A stretch of DNA of 45,450 nt. It comes from Caulobacter sp. (GTDB lineage Bacteria > Pseudomonadota > Alphaproteobacteria > Caulobacterales > Caulobacteraceae). The DNA lies in contig JAQGIK010000197.1 in NCBI GenBank assembly GCA_028291265.1, positions 1 through 45,450 on the forward strand, in the 5' to 3' direction. Shown one piece after another: positions 1-8,307 of this stretch. The position numbers were made by a program, and so were the translations under genes. The notes beneath the pieces were generated by a model. It was not told the DNA's origin. It ran no database searches and saw only the letters and a list, made by a program, of their open reading frames with translations. The first letter of the stretch is position 1. The number at the start of each line of letters is the position of its first letter.

Positions 1-1052
1 GGCTCGGCAACCAGGTCAGCCTGGAAACCCCCGACGACCTTGAACCGGCGCTCGAAGCCTTGAAGGGCCAGAAGGTGCTGGTCGATCCGGCCCAGTCCTC
101 GGCCTGGTACTTCGACAAGCTGGGCGACGCCGTCATCCGCGGCATGGACCCCACCACCGTGCCCCGCGCCTGCAAGAACGCCGTCGAGATCGCCGGCACC
201 CGCGAAGCCCACCGCCGCGACGGCGCGGCGCTCAGCCGCTTCCTCCACTGGATCGCCACTGAGGGTCAGATCAACCCGCCCGACGAGAAGGAGGCCGTCG
301 CCAAACTGGAAGGCTTCCGCGAGGCCACAGGCGCCCTGCGGGACCTCAGCTTCGACACCATCGGCGCCGCCAACGGCCACGGCGCCCTGCCCCACTACCG
401 CCCGACCGAACGCTCCAACGAGCGCGCCGCGCAGGGCTCGCTCCTCCTCGTCGACAGCGGAGGCCAGTACCTCGACGGCACCACCGACGTCACCCGAACC
501 ATGGCCATCGGCGAACCGACCGAGGAAATGCGCCGCCGCAACACCCTGGTCCTCAAGGGCCATTTGGCCATCGCCCGCCTGCGCTTCCCGGCCGGCACCA
601 CGGGCAGCCAGATCGACGCTTTCGCCCGCGCCGCCCTGTGGTCGGAGGGCCTCGACTACGACCACGGCACCGGTCACGGCGTCGGCGTCTACCTCGGCGT
701 CCACGAGGGTCCGCACCGCATCGCCAAGGCCCCCAACACCGTGGCCCTGCAGCCCGGCATGATCGTCTCCAACGAGCCCGGCTACTACAAGAACGGCGAG
801 TACGGCATCCGCATCGAGAACCTGGAAGTGGTCATGCCGGCCGAGGACATCCCCGGCGGCGAGCGCCCCATGCACCGCTTCGAGGCCCTGACCCTGGCCC
901 CCATCGACAAGCGGCTGGTCGTCCTCGACATGCTGACGGACGTCGAGCGCACCCAGTTCAACAGCTACCACGCCCGCGTCCTGGCCGAGATCAGGCCGCT
1001 GGTCGATGGCGAGGCCGGCGAATGGTTGAAGGACGCCTGCGCGCCGTTGTAG
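1..1052 (+). CDS. M24 aminopeptidase P family protein (5' end outside window)
   Basis: The reading frame is open from base 3 to the TAG at 1050-1052, so about 349 C-terminal residues are visible and the true start lies upstream. The frame carries the pita-bread metallopeptidase fold of Xaa-Pro aminopeptidases. All five metal ligands can be recognised: Asp in VDSGG (near base 450), Asp in TTDVTRT (near 485), His in GTGHGVG (near 670), Glu in NEPGYY (near 772) and Glu in RIENLE (near 815). The family hydrolyses the bond before a proline at peptide N-termini in the cytoplasm, using two divalent metal ions. The part seen looks intact and catalytically competent. It converges on the next gene with only 4 bases between stop codons, and no terminator hairpin is visible there. 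Whether the substrate is a dipeptide (prolidase) or a longer peptide cannot be told from this fragment. Confidence 0.93.
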   Translation, partial: LGNQVSLETPDDLEPALEALKGQKVLVDPAQSSAWYFDKLGDAVIRGMDPTTVPRACKNAVEIAGTREAHRRDGAALSRFLHWIATEGQINPPDEKEAVAKLEGFREATGALRDLSFDTIGAANGHGALPHYRPTERSNERAAQGSLLLVDSGGQYLDGTTDVTRTMAIGEPTEEMRRRNTLVLKGHLAIARLRFPAGTTGSQIDAFARAALWSEGLDYDHGTGHGVGVYLGVHEGPHRIAKAPNTVALQPGMIVSNEPGYYKNGEYGIRIENLEVVMPAEDIPGGERPMHRFEALTLAPIDKRLVVLDMLTDVERTQFNSYHARVLAEIRPLVDGEAGEWLKDACAPL

Positions 1053-1056
1053 GGCG

Positions 1057-2877
1057 TTAAGCCGCCCGGGCGTCCACAGCCGCGTAGCTGAACAGGCGGT
1101 AGCGGTACCGTTGCTGGGCCCGGATGTTGGTCGCGATCCGGCCGTGCAGGGCCTCGTCCCAGGTTCCCCATTTGCTGATGAAGGCCTCCGCCGCACCCTT
1201 GTCGCCGCCGACCTGCAGGGCGAGCACCGCCTTCAGGAGGTCGGCCACGGCGGCGTGGTAGCGGCCGTAGTCGATGGACATCTTCGCCGTCGCCGCGTCG
1301 AAGCTCAGCACCTTGCGGTCGAGGAACCAGTTCCACTGCATCAGCTGCATCATGTTGTAGGGCTGCTCGCGGCGGGGCCTGTTGTTCTGCAGGCAGCGCA
1401 GGACGCCGCTGGCGTACAGCGAGCGCAGCTGGTCGTCGGTGTAGTAGCCGCGTTTCTTCAGCTCCTCGGCGACGAACAGCGAGACCAGGTCGGCCTTCAT
1501 CTCCTCCAGCAGGCTGGCGTCGGCGCCGAGCGCATCGGCGAACTGGCCGCCGTCCCTGGTCAGGTCGGGTCCCAGGTAGTGGCCGACCTCATGCCAGAGG
1601 GTGCGATAGAAATTGGCGTCCGAGGTCAGGTGGCCCGCGTACGGCGCCGCCATCGCCGCCCCGAACGTGTCGCCGCTGCCTTTGAAGATGTCGGGGTTGC
1701 GCATGATGTTGACGCGCAGAAGGATGATGCTGCCGTAGCGCTCGACCAGATAGGCCTCGTTGGGCAGGTTGGTCGCCGTGTTGGCCCCGCGCGCCTGGCC
1801 GAAGTCGGCGACGACGTCGTAGACCCCGACCGGGATGTCCTCCTGCACCTTCTTGTGCGTCGGGGTCGGCAGGCTGTCCTCCAGCGCCTGGACGCCGTTC
1901 ATCGCCTTGCGCAGCGCCGCGCCCTCTTCGTTACGGGCCGCCAGCAGGCTGAAGCTGTAGAAGGCCCGTGTGCCGGTCAGCTCGTCGTCGTAGCTCTCGT
2001 AGGCGCCGATCTGGGCGTTGAGGTTCCTGAACCGCCCCTTCAGCCAGGCCGCGTCGCCGGACTCGTAGTCGTCGCTGAGCAGGTCGCGGGCCCGGTTGCG
2101 CAGGTATTTGGCGAAGGCCCAGTCGTCGGCCACGACCGCGTCGGCCGCTTCGTTGAGCAGCGCATGGACGCGGATCATCTCGTCGGCGTAGGCGACTGAA
2201 TAGGGGGCGGCGTACAGCGCCCTGGCGTCCGGCTTGCGGGCCAGCCGTTCGAGCCGGGTCCGCAGGCCCGGATGCAGGGTGTCGAGCACCGGATAACGCT
2301 TGAGCTTGCCCAGATCGCGCAGCAGCGAGGGCTTGTCGGCGCGGCGGACCACCGAGCGCAGGTCGGTCAGCGCCGCCTTCTCGGCTGGATGGGCGCCCAG
2401 GTAGGCCTCGAACTCGGGCTTGGTCAGGTCCCAAGGATAGACGTTCTTGCCGGCCGGGGCGTCATCGATGGCGACGAAGGGCGAGCGTTTGTTGTCGAGC
2501 GTGGTGGCGATCGGCCCCTGGAACACCCGGTACAGCGTCGCCAGATCACGGCCGTGGGCGTCGGTGCGCAAAGCCAGGGCGCGGCGCACCTGCAGGGCGG
2601 CGCGATGTCGCTGCAGCTCATAGACATCCTGGAAGATGGCGCCCGCCTGCAGCAGCAGCCCGACCGCGGTCTGCTCACCGGCCGACAGGTGGCCCAGATC
2701 CGGGGCCAGGGTCAGCGCCTGGGTCTTGTCGAGGATTTCCCTGGCTTGGGCCGGGGTCCATTCCCCGCCCGCCTGCCCGGCTACGCCCTTTGGCTGAGCC
2801 AGCGCGGCGGGGGCCGCCATCATGGCAAGCGCCGAGGCTGAAAACGCGATGGCGGAACGACGGGAGACGGACGGCAT
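1057..2877 (-). CDS. exported M49-like (dipeptidyl-peptidase III-type) zinc peptidase
   Basis: The protein has 606 residues when started at the ATG at 2877. The start is chosen because it opens a signal sequence, MPSVSRRSAIAFS, then a hydrophobic stretch ending in AALA before Gln; the paired arginines make a Tat-like reading possible. The C-terminal half carries HEVGH at about residues 429-433 and EEMKAD about 27 residues later, which supplies the third zinc ligand. This pairing is the signature of the M49-related family, whose other bacterial members have HETCH and EEAKAD. Classical dipeptidyl-peptidase III instead has a longer HEXXXH, so the substrate need not be the same. The protein probably acts in the periplasm on short peptides. 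It lies 59 bases downstream of a nitroreductase gene on the same strand and may be co-transcribed with it. Confidence 0.85.
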   Translation of the reverse strand: MPSVSRRSAIAFSASALAMMAAPAALAQPKGVAGQAGGEWTPAQAREILDKTQALTLAPDLGHLSAGEQTAVGLLLQAGAIFQDVYELQRHRAALQVRRALALRTDAHGRDLATLYRVFQGPIATTLDNKRSPFVAIDDAPAGKNVYPWDLTKPEFEAYLGAHPAEKAALTDLRSVVRRADKPSLLRDLGKLKRYPVLDTLHPGLRTRLERLARKPDARALYAAPYSVAYADEMIRVHALLNEAADAVVADDWAFAKYLRNRARDLLSDDYESGDAAWLKGRFRNLNAQIGAYESYDDELTGTRAFYSFSLLAARNEEGAALRKAMNGVQALEDSLPTPTHKKVQEDIPVGVYDVVADFGQARGANTATNLPNEAYLVERYGSIILLRVNIMRNPDIFKGSGDTFGAAMAAPYAGHLTSDANFYRTLWHEVGHYLGPDLTRDGGQFADALGADASLLEEMKADLVSLFVAEELKKRGYYTDDQLRSLYASGVLRCLQNNRPRREQPYNMMQLMQWNWFLDRKVLSFDAATAKMSIDYGRYHAAVADLLKAVLALQVGGDKGAAEAFISKWGTWDEALHGRIATNIRAQQRYRYRLFSYAAVDARAA

Positions 2878-2936
2878 GGGAAGACCTCGGTGGCTTTGTC
2901 CCAGGATAGCAGTCCGCCATCGCCCGGTGCAGACCC

Positions 2937-3614
2937 TCAGTCCTCGAACCCCACGAACACCGCCGCCTCGTCGACGCTCTTGCGCTCCGAGACTACCGCG
3001 TTGGCCGGGAAATCGTCGTCGGGATAGCCCATGGCGATGCAGATCATGATCACCTGGTCGTCGGGGATGGCGGCATGCTCGCGGACCACCGGCGACTGCA
3101 TGATGCCCTGGCTGTTGATCACGCAGCCCAGGCCCCGCGACCAGGCGGCGTTGACCAGGGCGTTGGCCACCGCCCCGCAGTCGAAGGGGGCGATGTCGCC
3201 GCCGTGGATCGAGCGGTCGTAGGTGACCACCACCGACACCGGCGCGTCGAACTGCCGGAAACCGCGCAGCACCCAGTCGAGCCGCGCGTCCTTGTCCTCG
3301 CGGGCGATGCCCATGGCGGAGAACAACTGCTTGGCGATGCCGATCTGCCGCTCGCGGTGCGGGCCGGCGTATTCGCCATGGCTGCGGAACTCGCGAGACG
3401 ATGGCACCCCCGCCAGGTTGCGCTCGGTGTTGCCGGCCCTGATCCGGTCCAGCGGCTCGCCGGCCAGGACGTAGAAGTTCCACGGCTGGGTATTGAGCGA
3501 CGACGGGGCCCGCATGGCCAGTTCGATGACCTCGCGGATTACCGCCCTGGGCACCGCCTGCTGCTTGTAACCCCGGATGCTCCGCCGCCCCAGAACCACG
3601 TCATCGAACGTCAT
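2937..3614 (-). CDS. nitroreductase family FMN oxidoreductase
   Basis: This 225-residue protein is of normal length for the family. It begins with the FMN-phosphate-binding motif RRSIRGY at residues 10-16, then APSSLNTQPWNF at about 36-47, the usual flavin-contacting loop. The C-terminal half has GLGCVINSQ and a MGYPDD motif close to the end. Family members are dimeric flavoproteins that use NAD(P)H to reduce nitroaromatics, quinones or related electrophiles in the cytoplasm; the physiological substrate is not evident here. The start ATG at 3614 is followed directly by a family-typical N-terminus. The gene precedes the M49-like peptidase with a short gap. Nothing suggests truncation. Confidence 0.9.
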   Translation of the reverse strand: MTFDDVVLGRRSIRGYKQQAVPRAVIREVIELAMRAPSSLNTQPWNFYVLAGEPLDRIRAGNTERNLAGVPSSREFRSHGEYAGPHRERQIGIAKQLFSAMGIAREDKDARLDWVLRGFRQFDAPVSVVVTYDRSIHGGDIAPFDCGAVANALVNAAWSRGLGCVINSQGIMQSPVVREHAAIPDDQVIMICIAMGYPDDDFPANAVVSERKSVDEAAVFVGFED

Positions 3615-3758
3615 GGCCGATCCTTGTCTCTCGTTGACGCCCAGACTGGACGCCTCCCCCCGGGGAAGTCGAGAGAGCCGATTTCAGCAAAGCCTCAGAA
3701 GTTGCTCATGCCGCTCACCGCGCCTGGGCCTAAGCGGTTGGTCATTCGAGGAGGCATC

Positions 3759-4310
3759 ATGACCGACAACACAGAACCCACCCGTTTCAAATTCCCCTGG
3801 CGCATCGTCGGCTGGGGCGGCCTGGCCGTGATCCTGTCCCTGCCGCTGATCTTCAAATTCCCCTGGACCCTGTCCGACTTCGTCTTCGCCGGAGTCTTCC
3901 TGGGCGGCGCCGGCCTGATCGTCGAGCTGATCTGCTGGGCCTCGAGCAGCCTGTCCTACCGGCTCGGTGGGCTGATCGCCCTGTTGGCCAGCGTCGGGCT
4001 GGTCTGGGTCAACGGCGCGGTCGGCTTCCTGGGCGACGAGGACAACCCCGCCAACCTGATGTTCCTGGCCGTCATCCTGATCGCCGTCGTCGGCTCGGTC
4101 GTCGTCCGCTTCAAGGCGGCGGGCCTGAGCAAGGTCATCCTGGCCACGGCGGCGGCGCAGCTGCTGGCCGGCATCGTCGGCTACAGCGCCAGTTGGGCGA
4201 CCCCTGGCCCGGCCGGGCTGCAGGAGGTCGTCGTCGGCACCACCCTGTTCGGGTCGATGTGGCTGGTTTCGGCCTGGCTGTTCAATCGGGCGGCCAAGGC
4301 CGGCGCTTAA
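3759..4310 (+). CDS. small polytopic membrane protein of unknown function
   Basis: The ATG at 3759 is preceded by a strong ribosome-binding site (GAGGAGG), which decides the start against a long open upstream extension. The 183-residue product has a short polar N-terminus (MTDNTEPTRFKFPW) and about five or six hydrophobic segments, for example LAVILSLPLIF, FVFAGVFLGGAGLIVELI, IALLASVGLVW, MFLAVILIAVVGSVVV and a C-terminal TTLFGSMWLVSAWLF. I recognise no catalytic motif and assign no function. It stands alone on the plus strand between two minus-strand transcription units and ends at a bidirectional terminator shared with the acyl-CoA dehydrogenase operon. Confidence 0.85.
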   Translation: MTDNTEPTRFKFPWRIVGWGGLAVILSLPLIFKFPWTLSDFVFAGVFLGGAGLIVELICWASSSLSYRLGGLIALLASVGLVWVNGAVGFLGDEDNPANLMFLAVILIAVVGSVVVRFKAAGLSKVILATAAAQLLAGIVGYSASWATPGPAGLQEVVVGTTLFGSMWLVSAWLFNRAAKAGA

Positions 4311-4316
4311 CGAAAA

Positions 4317-4344
4317 GGCCCGGCCGCTGCGAAGCGACCGGGCC
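4317..4344. terminator. bidirectional terminator hairpin between convergent genes
   Basis: A 12-base stem (4317-4328 with 4333-4344, one mismatch) encloses a GCGA loop between two converging stop codons. On the minus strand it is followed by TTTTCG, the short U-run expected for intrinsic termination of the acyl-CoA dehydrogenase operon. On the plus strand the tail is only AATT. Confidence 0.75.
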
Positions 4345-4368
4345 CAATTCACGTCCGAGGCTTGAACC

Positions 4369-5514
4369 TCAGGCGGCCTTGCCGAAGCTCAGCGTCTCGT
4401 AGCGGCGCAGGTGGTGGTCGACCGAGCCGTAGAGCCCCTCGATCATCGTCGCGCGCTTGAAGTAGTGGCCGACGGCCAGTTCCTCGGTCATGCCCATGCC
4501 GCCGTGGATCTGGATGGCGTTCTGGCCGACGAACTTGCAGGCCTTGCCGATCTGCACCTTGGCGGCCGAGACCGCCTTGGCCCGTTCCGCGTCGCTCTCG
4601 TCGAGCTTCAGGGTGGCCATGTAGGTCATCGACACCGACTGCTCGACGTTCATGAACATGTCGACCATCCGGTGCTGCAGCACCTGGAAGTTGGCGATGG
4701 CGGTGCCGAACTGCTTGCGCTGACGCGCGTAGTCGAGGGTCTGCTCATGCATCTTGCGCATGGCGCCGACGGCCTCGGCGCAGGCGGCGGCCGCCGCCTC
4801 GTCCAGCACCTTGTTGACCAACGGCAGGCCCTTGCCCTCTTCGCCGATCAGCGCCGAAGCCGGCACGGTGACGTTCTCAAGGTAGACTTCCGAGGCGCGC
4901 TGGCCATCGACGGTGGGGTAGTCGCGGGTGACGATGCCCTTGGCGCCCTTTTCGACGATGAACACCGAGATGCCGTCCTCGTCGCGCTGGCCGCCGCTGG
5001 TGCGGGCGGTGACGATCAGGTGGCTCGCCCAGGGAGCGCCGATGACGACCGCCTTGTGGCCGTTCAGCACGTAGCCGTCGCCTTCCTTCTTGGCCGTGGT
5101 CTTCACATCGGCCCAGTTGTAGCGGGCCTGCGGCTCGGCGTAGCCGAAGGCGATGGTGACCTTGCCTTCGATGATGCCGCCGATCAGGTCGGCCGCGCCG
5201 GCATAGCCCGAATGCTTCAGGAAGCCGCCGCCGATGACCACGGTGCCGAGGTAGGGCTCGACCACCAGGGCTTTGCCGAACTCTTCCATGACGATCATGT
5301 TTTCGATGGCGCCGCCGCCCAGGCCGCCCAGCTCTTCAGAGAAGGGCGCGCCGAGGATGCCCAGCTCGTTGGCGAAGGATTCCCAGATCTCGGCGCTCCA
5401 GCCGCTCTCGGACTTGATCAGCTTCTGGCGCTTTTCGAAGTCGTACTTGTCCTGCAGGAAGCTGGCGACGGTGTCGCGCAGCATCGATTGCTCTTCGGAG
5501 AAATTGAAGTCCAT
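4369..5514 (-). CDS. acyl-CoA dehydrogenase, probable partner subunit of a heteromeric enzyme
   Basis: This 381-residue protein spans the full acyl-CoA dehydrogenase fold, beginning with the characteristic MDFNFSEEQSMLRDTV. It shows the mid-domain beta region (GYAEPQARY, VLNGHKAVVIGA) and the C-terminal helical domain with the flavin-site sequence IQIHGGMGMTEE. The region that normally carries the catalytic glutamate (YEGT type) reads MIEGLYGSVDHH instead, and the alternative glutamate motif of the neighbouring protein is not evident. It is encoded 43 bases downstream of a second, different acyl-CoA dehydrogenase. Paired divergent genes of this kind form alpha2-beta2 enzymes in steroid and branched-chain degradation, and I infer the same here. 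The likely reaction is FAD-dependent alpha,beta-dehydrogenation of an unusual acyl-CoA. Substrate unknown. Confidence 0.92.
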   Translation of the reverse strand: MDFNFSEEQSMLRDTVASFLQDKYDFEKRQKLIKSESGWSAEIWESFANELGILGAPFSEELGGLGGGAIENMIVMEEFGKALVVEPYLGTVVIGGGFLKHSGYAGAADLIGGIIEGKVTIAFGYAEPQARYNWADVKTTAKKEGDGYVLNGHKAVVIGAPWASHLIVTARTSGGQRDEDGISVFIVEKGAKGIVTRDYPTVDGQRASEVYLENVTVPASALIGEEGKGLPLVNKVLDEAAAAACAEAVGAMRKMHEQTLDYARQRKQFGTAIANFQVLQHRMVDMFMNVEQSVSMTYMATLKLDESDAERAKAVSAAKVQIGKACKFVGQNAIQIHGGMGMTEELAVGHYFKRATMIEGLYGSVDHHLRRYETLSFGKAA

Positions 5515-5557
5515 GGGGCGTCCCTAAGTTCGACGTTTCTGCTGCGGTCCTTCGGCC

Positions 5558-6772
5558 TTAGAGGCCGAGGACCATCTTGGCGATGATGTTGCGCTGAATT
5601 TCGTTCGACCCGCCATAGATGGAGGTCTTGCGGGTGTTGAAATAGTTGGGCGCGGTGCGGTGCGCGCTGTCCGGACCGATCGGGTGCATATTGTCGCCGT
5701 CGGCGGGGAAGCCGCGGAAGTAGGGCGAGGCGTAATGGCCCGCCGCCTCCAGGGCCAGCTCGGTCAGCCGCTGCTGGATCTCGGTGCCCTTGATCTTGAG
5801 CAGCGAGGATTCCGGACCCGGCCCCTTGCCGGCGCTTTCCGAGGCCAGCACCCGCAGCTCGGTATACTCCAGCGCCGTCAGGTCGATCTCCAGTTCGGCG
5901 ACCTTGCGCTTGAAATCGGCGTCCTTCAGCAGATTGTCGCCGTCGTCGCCGAACTCGGCCGAGGCCATCTCGCGCACCCGCTCGACACCGCGCTTGGAGC
6001 GCGCCACGCCGGCGATGCCCGAGCGTTCGTGAGCCAGCAGGAACTTGGCGCAGGTCCAGCCCTTGTTCTCCTCGAACACGCGGTTCTCGACCGGAACCTT
6101 GACGTTCTCCAGCCAGACCTCGTTGACCTCATGGCCGCCGTCGATGGTGATGATCGGACGCACGGTGATGCCCGGCGTCTTCATGTCGATCAGCAGGAAG
6201 CTGATGCCTTCCTGGATCTTGGCTTCCGGATTGGTGCGGACCAGGAAGAAGCCCCAGTCGGCGTGCTGCGCCAGGGTGGTCCAGGTCTTCTGGCCGTTGA
6301 CGATGTAATATTCCTTGCCGTCGTCGCCGGTGATGCGCTCGGCCTTGGTCTTCAGCGACGCCAGGTCCGACCCGGCGCCGGGCTCCGAATAGCCCTGGCA
6401 CCACCACTCCTCGCCGTTGTAGATCTTCGGCAGGTAGCGGTCCTTCTGCTCCTGGGTGCCGAAGGTGTAGATGACCGGGGCCACCATGGCGACGCCGAAC
6501 GGCAGCACCGGAATGGCGTCGGCCCGGGCCATTTCCTCGCCGAACAGGTACTTCTGGGTCGAGGTCCAGCGGCAGCCGCCCCACTCCTTGGGCCACGACG
6601 GGGCCACCCAGCCCTTCCTGGCCAGGATCTTGTGCCAGGAGAGGAAGTCTTCCTTGCTGAGGTCCTCGCCATCCGACGATTTCGCCCGCAGCGCGTCGGG
6701 ATAGTTTTCGGCCACGAAGGCGCGGACCTCGTCGCGGAAGGCGAGATCTTCGGGCGAAAAGTCGAGGTTCAT
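5558..6772 (-). CDS. acyl-CoA dehydrogenase, probable catalytic subunit of the pair
   Basis: The product has 404 residues starting MNLDFSPEDLAFRDEVR. It shows WGFFLVRT and QKTWTT in the middle domain and ends with YGGSNEIQRNIIAKMVLGL. Classical medium-chain enzymes have YEGT at this C-terminal spot; here the glutamate is replaced by Gly. A glutamate in AHERSG at about residue 250 corresponds to the alternative catalytic base used by isovaleryl-CoA-type and heteromeric enzymes. The gene is first in the operon, and the partner follows after 43 bases. FAD binding and chemistry are therefore probably shared between the two proteins. The length and motifs are normal for the bulky-substrate branch of the family (steroid side chain, terpenoid or aromatic-linked acyl-CoAs). 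No adjacent thiolase or hydratase identifies the pathway. Confidence 0.92.
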   Translation of the reverse strand: MNLDFSPEDLAFRDEVRAFVAENYPDALRAKSSDGEDLSKEDFLSWHKILARKGWVAPSWPKEWGGCRWTSTQKYLFGEEMARADAIPVLPFGVAMVAPVIYTFGTQEQKDRYLPKIYNGEEWWCQGYSEPGAGSDLASLKTKAERITGDDGKEYYIVNGQKTWTTLAQHADWGFFLVRTNPEAKIQEGISFLLIDMKTPGITVRPIITIDGGHEVNEVWLENVKVPVENRVFEENKGWTCAKFLLAHERSGIAGVARSKRGVERVREMASAEFGDDGDNLLKDADFKRKVAELEIDLTALEYTELRVLASESAGKGPGPESSLLKIKGTEIQQRLTELALEAAGHYASPYFRGFPADGDNMHPIGPDSAHRTAPNYFNTRKTSIYGGSNEIQRNIIAKMVLGL

Positions 6773-6874
6773 GGAGGGCTCCCGGCGCGGCTCTGTAGGG
6801 CCGTTTTCAAGTCGGGCCGAAGCATAGGGGCCGAACGTTTGTTTGGAAAGATGACGCTTGCGTCAACGTAAGCC

Positions 6875-7186
6875 TTATTCGTCGAGATCGAAGGTCATGG
6901 GGACGACCACAAGCCCTTCCCGCTCTCCGCCTGCCGGTTTGTATTTGAAGGGCAGCTTGAGCATCGGCGCCGTGTTCATCGCGGCTTGTCCAAATCCCTT
7001 GCCCGGCGGATCTTCTGACACCACGACACAGTCACGCACCCGCATGGTCTTGAAGTTGGCCATGCAGCGAACGACGACCCGCGCCTTGCGCACCTCGCCG
7101 GCGCGGGGCGGAGGTTGCGGCGCAGGACCCGCTCTCGGCGGGAGAGGCTCAGCCAGAACCGCCAGGGAAAGAACGACGATGAGCAT
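6875..7186 (-). CDS. small exported protein with a TonB C-terminal-like domain
   Basis: The 103-residue product opens with a hydrophobic stretch (MLIVVLSLAVLAEPLPP), then a proline-rich segment (PAPQPPPRAG). The remaining 70 residues resemble the C-terminal domain of TonB-like proteins: VVVRCMANFKTMRVRDCVVVSEDPPG, then GFGQAAMNTAPMLKLPFKY, and a final VVVPMTFDLDE strand. Two cysteines, in RCMA and RDCVV, could form a disulfide. Many Caulobacteraceae encode such short proteins of unknown role that are not true energy transducers. It lies downstream of another small exported protein but is separated from it by an intrinsic terminator, so it is probably transcribed separately. Start choice (7186) is moderately certain. 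Confidence 0.7.
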   Translation of the reverse strand: MLIVVLSLAVLAEPLPPRAGPAPQPPPRAGEVRKARVVVRCMANFKTMRVRDCVVVSEDPPGKGFGQAAMNTAPMLKLPFKYKPAGGEREGLVVVPMTFDLDE

Positions 7187-7243
7187 GAGCTTAGAGTTAC
7201 AGTTGCTCTGCTGTCGGGGCTACCGGCGTCGCGCCAAAAAAGA

Positions 7244-7269
7244 GCGCCCCGTCCGGGTGGACGGGGCGC
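7244..7269 (-). terminator. intrinsic terminator of the 7306-7632 gene
   Basis: A perfect 11-base stem, GCGCCCCGTCC (7244-7254) with its complement (7259-7269), encloses a four-base loop. On the minus strand it is followed by CTCTTTTTTGG, a clear U-tract. It sits about 40 bases after the stop codon of the small exported protein. Confidence 0.85.
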
Positions 7270-7305
7270 CAAGGCGCTCTGGGTGCTCGATAGAGTTGCG
7301 AAAAA

Positions 7306-7632
7306 TCAGCCTTCCACGCCGAAGGCCTGGCAGGCGCCGTTCCGCTCGGCGATCAGTTCGGCCTTGCGCGTGCCATCGGCCTTGCTGGCCTCGACCTGCG
7401 CGTCGTCCTGGGCGTTCATGGCCTTGTCGATGATCCAGTCGGCGCGGCCGCGCTTGTTGGCCTTGATCACCGCGTCGACGCCCTTGGTGTCGATCCCTTC
7501 GCCCTTGGCCAGGCCCTTGCAGCGGGCGGCCTTGACGAACTGGGCGTCGCTCAGGCGGTCGGCCGGCTGGGCCGAGACGGCGGAGGCGCCGACGAGCGCC
7601 AGCAGAGTAGCGGAGATCAGCAGGGTCTTCAT
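7306..7632 (-). CDS. small exported protein, function unknown
   Basis: This is a 108-residue protein with an obvious Sec signal peptide (MKTLLISATLLALVGASAVSA, cleavage before QPAD). The mature part of about 87 residues is largely helical and charged and contains two cysteines (ARCKGLAKG and GACQAFG), which could pair. I do not recognise a family. The gene is monocistronic: it starts 204 bases from the divergent thioesterase gene and ends at a strong intrinsic terminator. A periplasmic location is the only safe inference. Confidence 0.8.
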   Translation of the reverse strand: MKTLLISATLLALVGASAVSAQPADRLSDAQFVKAARCKGLAKGEGIDTKGVDAVIKANKRGRADWIIDKAMNAQDDAQVEASKADGTRKAELIAERNGACQAFGVEG

Positions 7633-7836
7633 GGTTCGCTCCCGTCAGTGGTTGAATTCGATGACTGGAGCGTGCGCCGCGAACACCGTATTCGCAAATT
7701 AAACTCTTGAAAGACTCCGAGTATGACAGAGATTTCATATCTAAACTTGTTGTAATGCTTCGGGCCAAATCATGGCGCTTTCTTGGCGGTTTCGTCACAC
7801 TTGCCAGCACGCCGCCGGGCCGCGATCCTTGGGGCG

Positions 7837-8307
7837 ATGACCGACCTCCCCCCAGACATCACCGGCCCCGGCCTCGGCGCCCTGCGGATGGACGCCGCCG
7901 CCCTGAACGGCTTCCTGCTGCGGGCCTTTCCGCACAATGATCCCGAACAGATGGTCAAGGTGATCCGGGTCGATCCCGGCATCGTCACCCTGGCCATGCC
8001 GACCAACGAGCGGCACCACCGGCCCGGCGCGGTGATCTCCGGTCCGACCCTGATGGGCCTGGCCGACAGCGCCGCCTACACCCTGATCCTGGCCCATATC
8101 GGCGAGGTGGCCATGGCGGTGACCACCTCGCTCAACATCCATTTCCTGCGGCCCTGCAAGCCGGGCCGGCTGATGGCCGAGGGCCGACTGCTGCGGCTGG
8201 GCCGGCGTATCGCCACGGTCGACGTGTTGATGTGGACCGAAGGCCCCGACCGCGCCGCCGCCAAGGCCACCGTCGCCTACGCCATTCCCGAGGGAGCCGT
8301 CCGTTGA
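7837..8307 (+). CDS. hotdog-fold thioesterase, PaaI-like
   Basis: The 156-residue product starts at the ATG at 7837 (MTDLPPDITGPG). It has the hotdog core: RHHRPGAVISGPTLMGLADSAAYTLIL, with the acidic residue of the central helix in GLADSA, then VTTSLNIHFLRPCKPGRLMAEGRLLRLGRRIATVDV, the strand set typical of the PaaI/4HBT acyl-CoA thioesterases. The family hydrolyses aromatic or medium-chain acyl-CoA thioesters as dimers or tetramers; the substrate here is open. The gene overlaps the DUF1289 gene downstream, so the two are translated as a coupled pair. An in-frame upstream start at 7783 exists but would add an unconserved-looking basic peptide. Confidence 0.88.
   Translation: MTDLPPDITGPGLGALRMDAAALNGFLLRAFPHNDPEQMVKVIRVDPGIVTLAMPTNERHHRPGAVISGPTLMGLADSAAYTLILAHIGEVAMAVTTSLNIHFLRPCKPGRLMAEGRLLRLGRRIATVDVLMWTEGPDRAAAKATVAYAIPEGAVR

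Noticed and set aside
4411..6871. Two long plus-strand frames antisense to both acyl-CoA dehydrogenases
   Set aside because: The minus-strand frames encode clear family members over the same bases; the plus-strand frames have no recognisable motifs.
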